Shown: piece after piece, positions 61,835 through 64,000 of the stretch
Layout: each line of letters opens with the position of its first letter
Numbering within the stretch: the stretch's first letter is position 1
Assembly: GCF_002101335.1 (NCBI RefSeq)
Contig: NZ_CP020773.1
Span: 310,001-374,000, forward strand
Direction: 5' to 3'
DNA from: Staphylococcus lutrae
Lineage (GTDB): Bacteria > Bacillota > Bacilli > Staphylococcales > Staphylococcaceae
DNA length: 64,000 nucleotides
Notes under the pieces: generated by a model
Databases searched by the model: none
Told to the model about the DNA's origin: nothing
The model's input: only the letters and a program-made list of their open reading frames with translations
Made by a program: the position numbers and the translations under genes

Positions 61835-62392
61835 ATGGCGAACCATTTTGTTGCCTTGGATTTCGAAACGGCCAATGCAAAACGGACAAGCATTTGTTCG
61901 ATTGGGATGGTCAAAGTTGTTGATCATGAAATCGTGGCCACATTTAATACACATGTCAATCCGAACGATTACTTTTCTCCACGTCATATTGAAATCCATG
62001 GCATCCGTCCTACAGATGTGCAAGATGCCCCTTATTTTACAACCGTTTATCCCTATATGATGTCATTTATTGGGTCACTTCCCGTTGTGGCACATAACGC
62101 TGCCTTTGATATGTCCGTCCTACATGCCAGTATTCAGGCTGCGCAACTTGCCACACCTCGTATGACTTACTTTTGTTCGTATCAATTGGCAAAGCGTACG
62201 ATTGCGACAGAGCGTCATGGACTTAAACACATGATGGATCATTTCAAACTTGATTTTCATGGGCATCATGATGCGTTAAATGATGCTCAAGCCTGTGCAA
62301 TGATTACGTATCGCCTGCTCAAACATTACCCGAGTCTGGACCATGTGCTTCAAATTTATGGAAAACAATTGACCGATAAAGACGAACTATAA
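61835..62392 (+). CDS. DEDDh 3'-5' exonuclease (DnaQ-like)
   Basis: A 185-residue exonuclease of the DNA polymerase III epsilon type. Exo [10 protein letters not shown] (D9, E11), Exo [15 protein letters not shown], and Exo [15 protein letters not shown] with the catalytic His and Asp. In staphylococci it is a stand-alone proofreading or repair nuclease whose partner is unknown; PolC carries its own exonuclease. It converges with dinB, and the two stop codons overlap by 6 bases. Confidence 0.87.
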   Translation: MANHFVALDFETANAKRTSICSIGMVKVVDHEIVATFNTHVNPNDYFSPRHIEIHGIRPTDVQDAPYFTTVYPYMMSFIGSLPVVAHNAAFDMSVLHASIQAAQLATPRMTYFCSYQLAKRTIATERHGLKHMMDHFKLDFHGHHDALNDAQACAMITYRLLKHYPSLDHVLQIYGKQLTDKDEL

Positions 62393-63457
62393 AAAATCAT
62401 ATATTGTCATATTTCTAAAAAAAGCATCCTGTAAGCCCCCCACTGTCACACCAACGAGTCGTATAGGAACTTCTGCCTCTTTCAACTCATAATACAAATC
62501 AAAAGCTATTTGATATATTTCCTCTGCATCTCTGACGGGGGTCAATAAACTTTGTTGTTTTGAAAAGTTTTCGAACTGTCCTGTTTTAATTTTAACGGTA
62601 ACCGTTCGACCCGCCTTGTTTAATTGTTCAAGCCGTTGCGCAATTTTCTGACTCAGCATTTCAATTTTTTGCAGTATTTCTTCATCATCATTTGTATCAA
62701 GTGAAAAGGTCCGTTCTGCCCCAACACTTTTACGAACCCTTTCTGACTTTACTTCTCTATCATCATGCCCCCTTACCCGTTCATACAAATGGTGCCCACG
62801 TTTACCGAATAGATATACCAATTCTCGTTCCGATTTTTCATATAAATCACGCCCATTGTAAATGCCATTTTTATGCATTTTTTCTTTCGAAGCTTTCCCA
62901 ACACCTGGAAAATCTCCGATATCTAGAGCCATTAAGATGTCATGAACATGTTGATAATCTATAATCGTTAAACCATTCGGCTTATTCATACCACTCGCGA
63001 GTTTCGCTAAAAACTTATTATACGAGACACCTGCGCTTGCTGTCAGCTGTGTTTTTAAATATATGTCACGACGAATATATTGTGCAATTTTTGAGGCTGG
63101 AAGATCCGGGCGCACAAGTTCAGTAATATCTAAGTAAGCTTCATCTAAAGAAAGCGGTTCTACCCACTCAGTATAGCTTTTAAAAATGTCCATAATATCT
63201 TGAGAAGCTGCCTTATATGCTTCAAAGCGCGGGGTGATGTAGTAACCATCCGGACACAATTGGTATGCACGCGCCATTGGCATTGCAGAATGTACCCCCA
63301 TCGCACGCGCTTCATATGACGCAGTAGAAACGACGCCTCGACCACTTGCTTTCCCTCCAACGATAACCGGTTTACCCCGTAAGTTCGGATTATCTCTCAC
63401 TTCAACTTGTGCAAAAAAGTAATCCATATCAATGTGTATGATACGTCGCGCTTTCAC
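62387..63457 (-). CDS. dinB: DNA polymerase IV (DinB, Y family)
   Basis: Error-prone lesion-bypass polymerase. The 356 residues have the catalytic acids in [12 protein letters not shown] and [12 protein letters not shown], the helix-hairpin-helix [17 protein letters not shown], and the little-finger domain. The start is GTG at 63457 with AAGGAGG 7 bases upstream; this gives the length of the S. aureus enzyme. The C-terminus lacks a clear QLxLF beta-clamp motif; [14 protein letters not shown] may serve weakly. Confidence 0.94.
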   Translation of the reverse strand: MKARRIIHIDMDYFFAQVEVRDNPNLRGKPVIVGGKASGRGVVSTASYEARAMGVHSAMPMARAYQLCPDGYYITPRFEAYKAASQDIMDIFKSYTEWVEPLSLDEAYLDITELVRPDLPASKIAQYIRRDIYLKTQLTASAGVSYNKFLAKLASGMNKPNGLTIIDYQHVHDILMALDIGDFPGVGKASKEKMHKNGIYNGRDLYEKSERELVYLFGKRGHHLYERVRGHDDREVKSERVRKSVGAERTFSLDTNDDEEILQKIEMLSQKIAQRLEQLNKAGRTVTVKIKTGQFENFSKQQSLLTPVRDAEEIYQIAFDLYYELKEAEVPIRLVGVTVGGLQDAFFRNMTIYDFL

Positions 63458-63507
63458 CGAGATTCCTCCTTCCTTAAAATTTCGTGCTATACAATCATCA
63501 TACTTCA

Positions 63508-63552
63508 AAAATAAAGAACCTTCACACGTAAATCATGACGTGGAAGATTCAT
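63508..63552 (-). terminator. terminator of the last membrane-protein gene
   Basis: GAACCTTCACACGT-type stem (about 63516-63529) with ACGTGGAAGATTC (63538-63550), mismatches inside; T-rich exit on the minus strand. Confidence 0.6.
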
Positions 63553-63559
63553 TGTGGAA

Positions 63560-63994
63560 TTAAGCCGAATGTTCCGTCGGCTTTTTACGATAAACGACTA
63601 AACCTGCTTCAGTCATTTCAAAATACTGCGCTTTTTTATCTCTTAACGCTAAAAACACTAAGTAAAATGACAATAAGCTATATCCCATATAAATCGCAAA
63701 CATAAAAATAATCGATGTGTAAGGGACATTGATGAATACAATGAATATCAGCATCCCTACCAATGCGATAGGCATTAACATCGTCGTTGAAAATGTCATT
63801 CGATTAAAATAATAGTGCGGTAAAAAGGTTAATAAAACCCCATTTCTAATTTGATATGTCCGTGATTGAGCGGAGATGAGTTTCAATAATATCATCTTAA
63901 TCACTTCATGACACAACACGACAACTAAAAATCCTAAAATGCCTATGACAATATTCATTAAAAAGTGCTGTTCTTGTAACGAAATGATCGCCAT
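63560..63994 (-). CDS. DUF3267-like membrane protein (metalloprotease-like), start uncertain
   Basis: A protein of at least 144 residues with four predicted helices. LCHEVIKMILL lies at the position where DUF3267 proteins have HExxH; here the second His is Lys, so zinc protease activity is doubtful. Family assignment rests on this motif and topology only. The frame stays open to the window edge, six bases beyond the ATG, so the true start may lie outside. Confidence 0.55.
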   Translation of the reverse strand: MAIISLQEQHFLMNIVIGILGFLVVVLCHEVIKMILLKLISAQSRTYQIRNGVLLTFLPHYYFNRMTFSTTMLMPIALVGMLIFIVFINVPYTSIIFMFAIYMGYSLLSFYLVFLALRDKKAQYFEMTEAGLVVYRKKPTEHSA

Positions 63995-64000
63995 TGACCA

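Overview
The window is a Staphylococcus chromosome segment. The evidence is the low GC content, the vraUTSR cell-wall-stress operon, a monofunctional glycosyltransferase of the SgtB type, a Sav1866-type ABC exporter, the murT-gatD pair, ftnA, MAP-domain adhesin repeats, and two tRNA-Gly(TCC) genes with the altered T-loop of the staphylococcal cell-wall glycyl-tRNAs. The secreted MAP-repeat protein and sialidase suggest an animal-associated, possibly coagulase-positive lineage such as the S. intermedius or S. hyicus groups. That is inference; the species was not determined.

Layout. 1-5 kb: trmL (partial) and queG (tRNA modification), an amino-acid ABC transporter (ATPase plus fused binding protein-permease) and an EIIC-like membrane protein. 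5-8 kb: a four-repeat MAP adhesin and a gene-poor stretch with very small membrane-protein genes. 8-14 kb: an accessory patch. It holds an IS3-family element split by a second IS3-family element, a PH-like/SAP-domain protein, a prophage-type integrase stub, and an ISL3-family copy that has lost its left end. 14-21.4 kb: a complete rRNA operon on the minus strand (16S, tRNA-Ile, tRNA-Ala, 23S, 5S, then 24 tRNA genes), with two tandem promoters and long processing stems. 22-23.5 kb: an intact ISL3 copy inserted exactly at the end of perR. Two nearly identical direct ISL3 copies therefore flank the rRNA operon.

23.5-54 kb is ordinary core genome: perR, a hydroxyacid dehydrogenase, bcp, gsaB/hemL, an ArAE-family membrane protein, a GltB-domain protein, a Sav1866-like exporter, a YgaC-type phosphatase, mutY, a YdjM-type protein, a TagGH-like pair whose ATPase is degenerate, yfhH, recX, sgtB, a pyruvate oxidase, a DJ-1/PfpI protein, a radical SAM protein, a thioesterase, an M29 aminopeptidase, ptpA, a YihY membrane protein, a beta-carbonic anhydrase, vraUTSR, map (methionine aminopeptidase) and a second ArAE protein.

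54-58.3 kb holds a compact operon on the minus strand: a Gfo/Idh/MocA oxidoreductase resembling the YjhC/NanOx type, a GPH-family transporter and a secreted GH33 sialidase translationally coupled to it. It is driven by a strong promoter with a CcpA (cre)-like site at the start point. I read it as a host-sialic-acid scavenging system, possibly for 2,7-anhydro-Neu5Ac, and it is the most interesting accessory system here. The window ends with murT-gatD, ftnA, a DnaQ-like exonuclease, dinB and a membrane protein at the edge.
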